From Coriaria nepalensis (taxonomy: Eukaryota > Streptophyta > Magnoliopsida > Cucurbitales > Coriariaceae), in assembly GCA_027186245.1 (NCBI GenBank), contig CP114482.1, positions 25,873,209-25,937,208 of the forward strand: 64,000 nucleotides of DNA, given 5' to 3'. The position numbers were made by a program, and so were the translations under genes. Of the stretch, positions 1 to 11,271 are shown in pieces; the first letter of the stretch is position 1; each line of letters opens with the position of its first letter. The notes under the pieces are model-generated. The model was not told the origin of the DNA and made no database searches. It worked only from the letters and a program-made list of their open reading frames with translations.

Positions 1-113
1 CAAACGCAAAATTTCCTTCAATACATCAATTGCAAGTTTAGCACAAAAGTCGTGTTTGAAATGCGGAAATAGAATTCGTTTGAATTGATTTCGTATGATT
101 TATTGACTAAAAG

Positions 114-120
114 TGACTCA
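114..120. other. TGACTCA heptamer at an A-B monomer junction (example)
   Basis: The end of many A monomers reads AAAAGTGACTCAATGACATG, which contains the palindromic heptamer TGACTCA. That is the consensus site of AP-1/Gcn4-type bZIP factors. It arises because the conserved ACTCAATGAC box is preceded by GTG in A1-type monomers. B, C and D monomers have GAGACTCAATGAC instead. Function is not shown. Confidence 0.5.
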
Positions 121-542
121 ATGACATGATTTAAAGGCCATACAAATACTTAGTTGCCTTCAAAAGATCCATTGCAAATTATGCACGAAAGTCATGGTTC
201 ATGTGCGAAAATAGATTTCGTTCATATTGCTTTGAAATGATTTAATTACTAGAAGAGACTCAATGACATGATTTCAACGCTAAATAATGGGTAATTTAGT
301 TGAATAGATCAATCACAAGTTATGAACAAAAGTCTCGTTTAAAGAGAGAAAATAGAATTCGTTCGAATTGGTTTCAAATGATTTGATGACTAGAAGAGAC
401 TCAATGACGTGATTGTAAGGCTAAAAAGATGCATAGTTGCCTTCAATGGTTGAATTGGAAGTTCTGAATGAAAGTCGTGTTTGAAGTGCGAAAAAATAGA
501 ATTCTTTCTAATTACTTTTAATTGATTTAATGACTAGAGAAG

Positions 543-560
543 ACTCAATGACATGATTTT
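543..560. other. Conserved monomer-boundary box (example)
   Basis: ACTCAATGACATGATTTT is nearly unchanged in all four monomer classes, although the segment just after it is among the most variable. It therefore occurs about every 142 bp across the window. Common changes are ACGACATG in D1, GACGTGAT before D3, ACATCATT after some A monomers and AAAGACAAG in the right-hand family. I used it to set the monomer register. Confidence 0.75.
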
Positions 561-2492
561 AAGGCTAAACAAACGCATAGTTGCCTTCCATATATCAACT
601 GCAAGTTTTGCACAAAAGTCGTGTTTTAAATGCGAAAACAGAATTCGTTTGAATTGATTTCGTATGATTTATTGACTAAAAGTAACTCAATGACATGAGT
701 TTAATGGTATACAAATGCATAGTTGCCTTCAAAAGATCAATTGCAAATTATGCACGAAAGTCATGGTTCAAGTGGGAAAATAGATTTCGTTCAAATTTCT
801 TTGAAATGATTTAAGTACTAGAAGAGACTCAATGACATGATATCAAGGCTCAGCAATGGGTAATTTACTTGAATAGATCAATCGCAAGTTATGCACAAAA
901 GTATCGTTTGAAGAGCGAAAATAGAATTCGTTCGAATTGGTTTAAAATGATTTGATGACTAGAAGAGACTCAATGACATGATTTTAAGGTAAAAAAGATT
1001 CATAATTGCCTTCAGTGGTTGAATTGGAAGTTTTGAACAAAAGTCGTGTCTGAAGTGCGAAAAAATAGAATTCCTTCTAATTGCTTTTAATTGATTTAAT
1101 GACTAGAGAAGACTTAATGACATGATTTTAAGGCTAAACAAACGCATATTTGCCTTCAATATGTCAACTGCAAGTTTTGCACAAAAGTCGTGTTTTAAAT
1201 GCGAAAATAGAATTCGTTTGAATAAATTTCGTATGATTTATTGACTAAAAGTAACTCAATGACATGAGTTTAAGGCTATACAAATGCATAGTTTCCTTCA
1301 AAAGATCAATTGCAAATTATGCACGAAAGTCATGGTTCAAGTGGGAAAATAGATTTCGTTCAAATTTCTTTGAAATGATTTAATTACTAGAAGAGACTCA
1401 ATGACTTGATTTTAAGGCTCAACAATGGGTAATTTACTTGAATAGATCAATCGCAAGTTATGCACAAAAGTCCCGTTTAAAGAGCGAAAATAGAATTCAT
1501 TCGAATTGCTCTCAAATGATTTGATTGACTAGAAGAGACTCAATGACATGATTTGAAGGCTAAAAAGATTCATAATTGCCTTCAATGGTTAAATTGGAAG
1601 TTTTGAACGAAAGTCGTGTTTGAAGTGTGAAAAAATATAATTCTTTCGAATTACTTTTAATGGATTTAATGACTAGAGAAGACTCAACGACATGATTTTA
1701 AGGCTAGACAAACGCATAATTGTCTTCAATATATCAACTGCAAGTTTTGCACCAAAGTCGTGTTTGAAATGCAGAAATAGAATCCGTTTGAATTGATTTC
1801 GTATGATTTATTGACTAAAAGTGACTCAATGACATGATTTTAAGGCTATACAAATGCATAGTTGCCTTCAAAAGATCTATTGCAAATTATAAACGAAAGT
1901 CGTGGTTCAAGTGCAAAAATAGATTTCGTTCAAATTGCATTGAAATGTTTAATTACTAGAAGAGACTCAATGACATGATTTCAAGGCTAAACAATGGATA
2001 ATTTGCTTGATTAGATCGATTGCAATTTATGCACAAAAGTATCGTTTGAAGAGCGAAAATAGAATTCGTTCGAATTGGTTTGAAACGATTTGATGACTAG
2101 AAGAGACTCAATGACATGATTTTAAGGTAAAAAAGATTCATAATTGCCTTCAATGGTTGAATTGGAAGTTCTGAACGAAAGTCGTGTCTGAAGTGCGAAA
2201 AAATATAACTCTTTCGAATTACTTTTAATTGATTTAATGACTAGAGAAGACTCAAGACATGATTTTAAAGCTAAACAAAACCAAAATTGCCTACAATACA
2301 TCAATTGCAAGTTTAGCACAAAAGTCGTGTTTGAAATCCGGAAATAGAATTCGTCTGAATTGATTTCGTATGATTTATTGACTAAAAGTGACTCAATGTC
2401 ATGATTTTAAGGCCATACAAATGCGTAGTTGCCTTCAAAAGATCCATTGCAAATTATGCACCAAAGTCGTGGTTCAAGTGCAAAAATAGATT

Positions 2493-2510
2493 TTGTTCAA
2501 ATTAGATCGA
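2493..2510. repeat. 76-bp deletion junction between a B and a C monomer
   Basis: The B monomer reads normally to TTGTTCAAATT and then jumps straight to AGATCGATTGC, which belongs well inside a C2 monomer. Compared with intact B1-C2 junctions, 76 bp are missing, including the ACTCAATGAC box. The boxes on either side are 206 bp apart (2,391 and 2,597) instead of about 282. ATT occurs at both ends of the missing stretch, so the junction has 3 bp of ambiguity at 2,501-2,503. Confidence 0.9.
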
Positions 2511-4827
2511 TTGCAATTTATGCACAAAAGTATCGTTTGAAGAGCGAAAATAGAATTCGTTCGAATTGGTTTGAAATGATTTGATGACTAGAAGAGACTC
2601 AATGACATGATTTTAAGGTAAAAAAGATTCATAATTGCCTTCAATGGATGAATTGGAAGTTCTGAACGAAAGTCATGTTTTAAGTGCGAAAAAATAGAAT
2701 TCTTTCGAATTACTTTTAATTGATTTAATGACTAGAGAAGACTCAATGACATGATTTTCGGGCTAAACAAACGCATATTTGCCTTCAATATATCAATTGC
2801 AAGTTTTGCACAAAAGTCGTGTTTGAAATGCGAAAATAGAATTTGTTCGAATTGATTTCGTATGATTTATTGACTAAAAGTGACTCAATGACATGATTTT
2901 AAGCCTATAGAAATGCATAGTTGCCTTCAAAAGATCCATTGCAAATTATGCACGAAAGTCATGGTTCATGTGCGAAAATAGATTTCGTTCATATTGCTTT
3001 GAAATGATTTAATTACTAGAAGAGACTCAATGACATGATTTCAACGCTAAAAATGGGTAATTTAGTTGAATAGATCAATCACAAGTTATGCACAAAAATC
3101 TCGTTTAAAGAGAGAAAATAGAATTCGTTCGAATTGGTTTCAAATGATTTGATGACTAGAAGAGACTCAATGACGTGATTTTAATTCTAAAAAGATGCAT
3201 AGTTGCCTTCAATGGTTGAATTGGAAGTTCTGAACGAAAGTCGTGTTTGAAGTGCGAAAAAATAGAATTCTTTCTAATGACTTTTAATTGATTTAATGAC
3301 TAGAGAAGACTCAATGACATGATTTTAAGGTTAAACAAACGCATATTTGCCTTCAATATATCAACTGCAAGTTTTGCACAAAAGTCGTGTTTTAAATGCG
3401 AAAATAGAATTCGTTTGAATTAACTTCGTATGATTTATTGACTAAAAGTAACTCAATGACATGAGTTTAAGGCTATACAAATGCATAGTTGGCTTCAAAA
3501 GATCAATTGCAAATTATGCACGAAAGTCATGGTTCAAGTGGGAAAATAGATTTCGTTCAAATTTCTTTGAAATGATTTAATAACTAGAAGAGACTCAATG
3601 ACATGATATCAAGGCTCAACAATGGGTAATTTACTTGAATAGATCAATCGCAAGTTATGCACAAAAGTCCTGTTTAAAGAGCAAAAATAGAATTCATTCG
3701 AATTGCTCTCAAATGATTTGATTGACTAGAAGAGACTCAATGACATGATTTGAAGGCTAAAAAGATTCATAACTGCCTTCAATGGTTAAATTGGAAGTTT
3801 TGAACGAAAGTCGTGTTTGAAGTGTGAAAAAATAAAATTCTTTCGAATTACTTTTAATGGATTTAATGACTAGAGAAGACTCAACGACATGATTTTAAGG
3901 CTAAACAAACGCATAATTGCCTTCAATATATCAACTGCAGGTTTTGCACCAAAGTCGTGTTTGAAATGCAAAAATAGAATCCGTTTGAATTGATTTCGTA
4001 TGATTTATTGACTAAAAGTGACTCAATGACATGATTTAAAGGCTATACAAATGCATAGTTGCCTTCAAAAGATCTATTGCAAATTATAAATGAAAGTCGT
4101 GGTTCAAGTGCAAAAATAGATTTCGTTCAAATTGCTTTGAAATGTTTAATTACTAGAAGAGACTCAATGACATGATTTCAAGGCTAAACAATGGATAATT
4201 TGCTTGATTAGATCAATCACAAGTTATGCACAAAAGTCTCGTTTAAAGAGCGAAAATAGAATTCGTTCGAATTGGTTTCAAATGATTTGATGACTAGAAG
4301 ACACTCAATGACGTGATTTTAAGGCTAAAAAGTTGCATAGTTGCCTTCAATAGTTGAGTTGGAAGTTCTGAACGAAAGTCGTGTTTGAAGTGCAAAAGAA
4401 TAGAATTCTTTCGAATTACTTTTAATTGATTTAATGACTAGAGAAGACTCAATGACATGATTTTCGGGCTAAACAAACGCATATTTGCCTTCAATATATC
4501 AATTGCAAGTTTTGCACAAAAGTCGTGTTTGAAATGCGAAAATAGAATTTGTTCGAATTGATTTCGTATGATTTATTGACTAAAAGTGACTCAATGACAT
4601 CATTTTAAGGCTATACAAATTCATAGTTGCCTTCAAAAGATCTATTGCAAATTATGCACGAAAGTCATGGTTCATGTGCGAAAATAGATTTCGTTCATAT
4701 TGCTTTGAAATGATTTAATTACTTGAAGAGACCCAATGACATGATTTCAACGCTAAATAATGGGTAATTTAGTTGAATAGATCAATCACAAGTTATGCAC
4801 AAAAGTCTCGTTTAAAGAGCGAAAATA

Positions 4828-4843
4828 GAATTCGTTCGAATTC
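4828..4843. repeat. 16-bp dyad at a C-monomer EcoRI site
   Basis: GAATTCG-TT-CGAATTC is an inverted repeat with 7-bp arms and a 2-bp centre. Most C2-type monomers carry a slightly shorter form (AATTCG-TT-CGAATT, 6-bp arms), so the dyad recurs at least once per tetramer over much of the array. It could be a binding site for a dimeric protein or form a small hairpin; both are inference. Confidence 0.7.
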
Positions 4844-7009
4844 GTTTCAAATGATTTGATGACTAGAAGAGACTCAATGACGTGATTTTAAGGCTAAAAA
4901 GATGCATAGTTGCCTTCAATGGATGAATTGGAAGTTCTGAACGAAAGTCGTGTTTGAAGTGCAAAAAAATAGAATTCTTTCTAATTACTTTTAATTGATT
5001 TAATGACTAGAGAAGACTCAATGACATGATTTTAAGGCTAAACAAACGCATATTTGCCTTCAATATATCAACTGCAAGTTTTGCACAAAAGTCGTGTTTT
5101 AAATGCGAAAACAGAATTCGTTTGAATTGATTTCGTATGATTTATTGACTAAAAGTAACTCAATGACATGAGTTTAATGCTATACAAATGCATAGTTGCC
5201 TTCAAAAGATCAATTGCAAATTATGCAGGAAAGTCATGGTTTAAGTGGGAAAATAGATTTCGTTCAAATTTCTTTGAAATGATTTAATTACTAGAAGAGA
5301 CTCAATGACATGATTTCAAGGCTCAACAATGGGTAATTTACTTGAATAGATCAATCGCAAGTTATGCACAAAAGTCCCGTTTAAAGAGCGAAAATAGAAT
5401 TCATTCGAATTGCTCTCAAATGATTTGATTGACTAGAAGAGACTCAATGACATGATTTGAAGGCTAAAAAGATTCATAATTGCCTTCAATGGTTAAATTG
5501 GAAGTTTTGAACGAAAGTCGTGTTTGAAGTGTGAAAAAATATAATTCTGTCGAATTACTTTTAATGGATTTAATGACTAGAGAAGACTCAACGACATGAT
5601 TTTAAGGTAAACAAACGCATAATTGCCTTCAATATATCAACTGCAAGTTTTGCACCAAAGTCGTGTTTGAAATGCAGAAATAGAATCCGTTTGAATTGAT
5701 TTCGTATGATTTATTGACTAAAAGTGACTCAATGACATCATTTTAAGGCTATACAAATGCGTAGTTGCCTTCAAAAGATCCATTGCAAATTATAAACGAA
5801 AGTCGTGGTTCAAGTGCAAAAATAGATTTCGTTCAAATTGCTTTGAAATGTTTAATTACTAGAAGAGACTCAATGACATGATTTCAAGGCTAAACAATGG
5901 ATAATTTGCTTGATTAGATCGATTGCAATTTATGCACAAAAGTCCCGTTTAAAGAGAGAAAAGAGAATTCGTTCGAATTGGTTTCAAATGATTCGATGAC
6001 TAGAAGAGACTCAATGACGTGATTTTAAGGCCAAAAAGATGCATAGTTGCCTTCAATGGTTGCATTGGAAGTTCTGAACGAAAGTCGTGTTTGAAGTGCG
6101 AAAAAATAGAATTCTTTCTAATTACTTTTAATTGATTTAATGACTAGAGAAGACTCAATGACATGATTTTAAGGCTAAACAAACGCATATTTGCCTTCAA
6201 TATATCAACTGCAAGTTTTGCACAAAAGTCGTGTTTGAAATGCGGAAATAGAATTCGTTTGAATTGATTTCGTATGATTTATTGACTAAAAGTGACTCAA
6301 TGACATCATTTTAAGGCTATACAAATGCATAGTTGCCTTCAAAAGATCTATTGCAAATTATAAACGAAAGTCGTGGTTCAAGTGCAAAAATAGATTTCGT
6401 TCAAATTGCTTTGAAATGTTTAATTACTAGAAGAGACTCAATGACATGATTTCAAGGCTAAACAATGGATAATTTGCTTGATTAGATCGATTGCAATTTA
6501 TGCACAAAAGTCTCGTTTAAAGAGGGAAAATAGAATTCGTTCGAATTGGCTTCAAATGATTCGATGACTAGAAGAGTATCAATGACGTGATTTTAAGGCT
6601 AAAAAGATGCATAGTTGCCTTCAATGGTTGAATTGGAAGTTCTGAACGAAAGTCGTGTTTGAAGTGCGAAAAAATAGAATTCTTTCTAATTACTTTTAAT
6701 TGATTTAATGACTAGAGAAGACTCAATGACATGATTTTAAGGCTAAACAAACGCATATTTGCGTTCAATATATCAACTGCAAGTTTAACACAAAAGTCGT
6801 GTTTGAAATGCGGAAATAGAATTCGTTTGAATTGATTTCGTATGATTTATTGACTAAAAGTGACTCAATGACATCATTTTAAGGCTATACAAATGCATAG
6901 TTGCCTTCAAAAGATCTATTGCAAATTATAAACGAAAGTCGTGGTTCAAGTGCAAAAATAGATTTCGTTCAAATTGCTTTGAAATGTTTAATTACTAGAA
7001 GAGACTCAA

Positions 7010-7430
7010 TGACATGATTTCAAGGCTAAACAATGGATGATTTGCTTGATTAGATCGATTGCAAGTTATGCACAAAAGTCCCGTTTAAAGAGCGAAAATA
7101 GAATTCATTCGAATTGCTCTCAAATGATTTGATTGACTAGAAGAGACTCAATGACATGATTTGAAGGCTAAAAAGTTTCATAATTGCCTTCAATGGTTAA
7201 ATTGGAAGTTTTGAACGAAAGTCGTGTTTGAAGTGTGAAAAAATATAATTCTTTCGAATTACTTTTAATCGATTTAATGACAAGAGAAGACTCAACGACA
7301 TGATTTTAAGGCTAAACAAACGCATAATTGCCTTCAATATATCAACTGCAAGTTTTGCACCAAAGTCGTGTTTGAAATGCAGAAATAGAATCCGTTTGAA
7401 TTGATTTCGTATGATTTATTGACTAAAAGT
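7010..7430. repeat. Hybrid C2/C1 monomer with linked D variant, copy 1
   Basis: This C monomer starts as C2 (TTGATTAGATCGATTGC) and from 7,061 continues as C1 (AAGTTATGCAC, GTCCCGTTTAAAG). The following D carries AAAAAGTTTCATAATTGCC, AATCGATTTAATGACAAGAG. The same linked set recurs at 21.8 kb. It probably arose by one exchange between C2 and C1 and was later copied. Confidence 0.85.
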
Positions 7431-10133
7431 GACTCAATGACATGATTTTAAGGCTATACAAATGCATAGTTGCCTTCAAAAGATCTTTTGCAAATTATAA
7501 ACGAAAGTCGTGGTTCAAGTGCAAAAATAGATTTCGTTCAAATTGCTTTGAAATGTTTAATTACTAGAAGAGACTCAATGACATGATTTCAAGGCTAAAC
7601 AATGGATAATTTGCTTGATTAGATCGATTGCAATTTATGCACAAAAGTATCGTTTGAAGAGCGAAAATAGAATTCGTTCGAATTGGTTTCAAATGATTTG
7701 ATGACTAGAAGAGACTCAATGACATGATTTTAAGGCAAAAAAGATTCATAATTGCCTTCAATGGTTGAATTGGAAGTTTTGAACGAAAGTCGTGTCTGAA
7801 GTGCGAAAAAATATAATTCTTTCGAATTACTTTTAATTGATTTAATGACTAGAGAAGACTCAATGACATGATTTTAAGGCTAAACAAACGCATATTTGCC
7901 TTCAATATATCAACTACAAGTTTTGCACAAAAGTCGTGTTTTAAATGAGAAAATAGAATTCGTTTGAATTGATTTCGTATGATTTATTGACTAAAAGTAA
8001 CTCAATGACATGAGTTTAATGCTATACAAATGCATAGTTGCCTTCAAAAGATCAATTGCAAATTATGCACGAAAGTCATGGTTCAAGTGGGAAAATAGAT
8101 TTCGTTCAAATTTCTTTGAAATGATTTAATTACTAGAAGAGACTCAATGACATGATTTCAAGGCTCAACAATGGGTAATTTACTTGAATAGATCAATCGC
8201 AAGTTATGCACAAAAGTCCCGTTTAAAGAGCGAAAAATAGAATTCATTCGAATTGCTCTCAAATGATTTGATTGACTAGAAGAGACTCAATGACATGATT
8301 TGAAGGCTAAAAAGATTCATAATTGCCTTGAATGGTTAAATTGGAAGTTTTGAACGAATGTCGTGTTTGAAGTGTGAAAAAATATAATTCTGTCGAATTA
8401 CTTTTAATGGATTTAATGACTAGAGAAGACTCAACGACATGATTTTAAGGGTAAACAAACGCATAATTGCCTTCAATATATCAACTGCAAGTTTTGCACC
8501 AAAATCGTGTTTGAAATGCAGAAATAGAATCCGTTTGAATTGATTTCGTATGATTTATTGACCAAAAGTGACTCAATGACATGGTTTTAAGGCTATACAA
8601 ATGCATAGTTGCCTTCAAAAGATCTATTGCAAATTATAAACGAAAGTCGTGGTTCAAGTGCAAAAATAGATTTCGTTCAAATTGCTTTGAAATGTTTAAT
8701 TACTAGAAGAGACTCAATGACATGATTTCAAGGCTAAACAATGGATAATTTGCTTGATTAGATCGATTGCAATTTATGCACAAAAGTCTCGTTTAAAGAG
8801 AGAAAAGAGAATTCGTTCGAATTGGTTTCAAATGATTCGATGACTAGAAGAGACTCAATGACGTGATTTTAAGGCCAAAAAGATGCATAGTTGCCTTCAA
8901 TGGTTGAATTGGAAGTTCTGAACGAAAGTCGTGTTTGAAGTGCGAAAAAATAGAATTCTTTCTAATTACTTTTAACTGATTTAATGACTAGAGAAGACTC
9001 AATGACATGATTTTAAGGCTAAACAAACGCATATTTGCCTTCAATATATCAACTGCAAGTTTTGCACAAAAGTCGAGTTTGAAATGCGGAAATAGAATTC
9101 GTTTGAATTGACTTCGTATGATTTATTGACTAAAAGTGACTCAATGACATCATTTTAAGGCTATACAAATGCATAGTTGCCTTCAAAAGATCTATTGCGA
9201 ATTATAAACGAAAGTCGTGGTTCAAGTGCAAAAATAGATTTCGTTCAAATTGCTTTGAAATGTTTATTTACTAGAAGAGACTCAATGACATGATTTCAAG
9301 GCTAAACAATGGATAATTTGCTTGATTAGATCGATTGCAATTTATGCACAAAAGTCTCGTTTAAAGAGAGAAAAGAGAATTCGTTCGAATTGGTTTCAAA
9401 TGATTTGATTGACTAGAAGAGACTCAATGACATGATTTGAAGGCAAAAAAGATTCATAATTGCCTTCAGTGGTTGAATTGGAAGTTTTGAACGAATGTCG
9501 TGTCTGAAGTGCGAAAAAATATAATTCTTTCGAATTACTTTTAATTGATTTAATGACTAGAGAAGACTCAATGACATGATTTTAAGGCTAAACAAATGCA
9601 TATTTGCCTTCAATATATCAACTGCAAGTTTTGCACAAAAGTCGTGTTTGAAATGCGGAAATAGAATTCGTTTGAATTGATTTCGTATGATTTATTGACT
9701 AAAAGTGACTCAATGACATCATTTTAAGGCTATACAAATGCATAGTTGCCTTCAAAAGATCTTTTGCAAATTATAAACGAAAGTCGTGGTTGAAGTGCAA
9801 AAATAGATTTCGTTCAAATTGCTTTGAAATGTTTAATTACTAGAAGAGACTCAATGACATGATTTCAAGGCTAAACAATGGATAATTTGCTTGATTAGAT
9901 CGATTGCAATTTATGCACAAAAGTATCGTTTGAAGAGCGAAAATAGAATTCGTTCGAATTGGTTTCAAATGATTTGATGACTAGAAGAGACTCAATGACA
10001 TGATTTTAAGGCAAAAAAGATTCATAATTGCCTTCAATGGTTGAATTGGAAGTTTTGAACGAAAGTCGTGTCTGAAGTGCGAAAAAATATAATTCTTTCG
10101 AATTACTTTTAATTGATTTAATGACTAGAGAAG

Positions 10134-10275
10134 ACTCAATGACATGATTTTAAGGCTAAACAAACGCATATTTGCCTTCAATTTATCAACTACAAGTTTT
10201 GCACAAAAGTCGTGTTTTAAATGCGAAAAAAGAATTCGTTTGAATTGATTTCGTATGATTTATTGACTAAAAGTA
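10134..10275. repeat. Class A monomer, subtype A2
   Basis: A2 has 142 bp counted from the ACTCAATGAC box. Class A is marked by CTAAACAAACGCATA near the start and by GATTTCGTATGATTTATTG near the end. Subtype A2 reads GTCGTGTTTTAAATGCG, keeps the GAATTC site and is followed by AGTAACTCAATGACATGAG. The next monomer is B2. Confidence 0.88.
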
Positions 10276-10417
10276 ACTCAATGACATGAGTTTAATGCTA
10301 TACAAATGCATAGTTGCCTTCAAAAGATCAATTGCAAATTATGCACGAAAGTCATGGTTCAAGTGGGAAAATAGATTTCGTTCAAATTTCTTTGAAATGA
10401 TTTAATTACTAGAAGGG
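10276..10417. repeat. Class B monomer, subtype B2
   Basis: B2 has 142 bp. Class B is marked by GCTATACAAATGCATAG, by CTTCAAAAGATC, and by AGATTTCGTTC in place of the EcoRI site found in other classes. Subtype B2 has CAATTGCAAATTATGCACG, CAAGTGGGAAAATAG and TTCAAATTTCTTTG. Confidence 0.88.
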
Positions 10418-10559
10418 ACTCAATGACATGATTTCAAGGCTCAACAATGGGTAATTTACTTGAATAGATCAATCGCAAGTTATGCACAAAAGTCCCGTTT
10501 AAAGAGCGAAAATAGAATTCATTCGAATTGCTCTCAAATGATTTGATTGACTAGAAGAG
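10418..10559. repeat. Class C monomer, subtype C1
   Basis: C1 has 142 bp. It is marked by CTCAACAATGGGTAATTTAC, GTCCCGTTTAAAGAGCG and GAATTCATTCGAATTGCTC. It carries one extra T (GATTTGATTGACTAG) compared with C2. The EcoRI site is present but the CpG next to it has become CpA. Confidence 0.88.
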
Positions 10560-10703
10560 ACTCAATGACATGATTTGAAGGCTAAAAAGATTCATAATTG
10601 CCTTCAATGGTTAAATTGGAAGTTTTGAACGAATGTCGTGTTTGAAGTGTGAAAAAATATAATTCTTTCGAATTACTTTTAATGGATTTAATGACTAGAG
10701 AAG
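10560..10703. repeat. Class D monomer, subtype D1
   Basis: D1 has 144 bp. Class D is marked by an AAAAAGAT(T/G)CATA segment and by GCGAAAAAATA or GTGAAAAAATA, which give the extra length. D1 has GGTTAAATTGGAAG, GAAGTGTGAAAAAATATAA (no EcoRI site) and ends in ACTCAACGACATG. Confidence 0.88.
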
Positions 10704-10845
10704 ACTCAACGACATGATTTTAAGGGTAAACAAACGCATAATTGCCTTCAATATATCAACTGCAAGTTTTGCACCAAAGTCGTGTTTGAAATGCAGAAAT
10801 AGAATCCGTTTGAATTGATTTCGTATGATTTATTGACTAAAAGTG
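10704..10845. repeat. Class A monomer, subtype A1
   Basis: A1 has 142 bp. It differs from A2 by GCACCAAAGTCG, ATGCAGAAATAG and AGAATCCGTTTG, so the EcoRI site is lost. It ends in AAAAGTGACTCAATGAC, which contains the bZIP-like heptamer TGACTCA. Confidence 0.88.
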
Positions 10846-10986
10846 ACTCAATGACATGATTTTAAGGCTATACAAATGCGTAGTTGCCTTCAAAAGATCT
10901 ATTGGAAATTATAAACGAAAGTCGTGGTTCAAGTGCAAAAATAGATTTCGTTCAAATTGCTTTGAAATGTTTAATTACTAGAAGAG
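10846..10986. repeat. Class B monomer, subtype B1
   Basis: B1 has 141 bp. It differs from B2 by AAATTATAAACGAAAGTCG, CAAGTGCAAAAATAG and AATGTTTAATTAC, the last being one base shorter than in B2. In this copy position 10904 shows a private change (ATTGGAAATT). Confidence 0.88.
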
Positions 10987-11127
10987 ACTCAATGACATGA
11001 TTTCAAGGCTAAACAATGGATAATTTGCTTGATTAGATCGATTGCAATTTATGCACAAAAGTCTCATTTAAAGAGAGAAAAGAGAATTCGTTCGAATTGG
11101 TTTCAAATGATTCGATGACTAGAAGAG
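10987..11127. repeat. Class C monomer, subtype C2
   Basis: C2 has 141 bp. It is marked by AACAATGGATAATTTGC, TTGATTAGATCGATTGC and GAATTCGTTCGAATTGG. The last segment contains a short dyad (AATTCG, TT, CGAATT). Two variants alternate in the array: GTATCGTTTGAAGAGCG and GTCTCGTTTAAAGAGAG. This copy is of the second sort. Confidence 0.88.
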
Positions 11128-11271
11128 ACTCAATGACGTGATTTTAAGGCCAAAAAGATGCATAGTTGCTTTCAATGGTTGAATTGGAAGTTCTGAACGA
11201 AAGTCGTGTTTGAAATGCGAAAAAATAGAATTCTTTCTAATTACTTTTAATTGATTTAATGACTAGAGAAG
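11128..11271. repeat. Class D monomer, subtype D3
   Basis: D3 has 144 bp. It begins with ACTCAATGACGTGATTTTAA and has AAAAGATGCATAGTTG, GGTTGAATTGGAAGTTCTG and AATAGAATTCTTTCTAATT. It therefore keeps an EcoRI site that D1 and D2 lack. The monomer after it is another A variant (ATGCGGAAATAG). Confidence 0.85.

Larger units (their letters stand above)
1..4900. repeat. Left mosaic block of the satellite
   Basis: Ordinary A2/B2/C1/D1/A1/B1 tetramers (for example 543-2,240) are mixed here with tetramers of another subfamily. The latter have TTTAGCACAAAAG (36; 2,311), GGCCATACAAAT (135; 2,412), GTTCATATTGC (near 220, 2,987 and 4,693) and ATTTAGTTGAATAG. The A variant at position 1 recurs 2,275 bp later at 2,276, which is a 16-monomer offset. 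Most of these variants reappear at about 35.7-48.5 kb. Block limits are approximate. Confidence 0.75.
10134..11271. repeat. Representative 8-mer HOR (A2-B2-C1-D1-A1-B1-C2-D3), 1,138 bp
   Basis: This is a clean example of the octamer that dominates about 5-28 kb. It holds two diverged ABCD tetramers. Monomer lengths are 142, 142, 142, 144, 142, 141, 141 and 144, summing to 1,138 bp. In the neighbouring octamers the last monomer alternates between D2 (reads GGCAAAAAAGATTCATAATT) and D3 (reads AAAGATGCATAGTTGCC), which lifts the true period to a 16-mer of about 2,276 bp in places. EcoRI sites (GAATTC) occur at 10232, 10515, 11084 and 11228 and next at 11370, giving a diagnostic spacing of 283, 569, 144 and 142. 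Confidence 0.9.

Noticed and set aside
2122..2319. Open frame of 65 codons on the minus strand
   Set aside because: It lies wholly in satellite monomers, has no coding features, and similar frames appear wherever stops are lost by chance. Monomers of 142 bp and tetramers of about 569 bp are not multiples of three, so no frame can persist along the array.
10987..11127. Functional CENP-B box in C monomers
   Set aside because: Only the first half (TTCGnnnnA) fits. The essential CGGG part is absent, so I do not annotate it as a CENP-B box; the dyad itself is kept as a finding.
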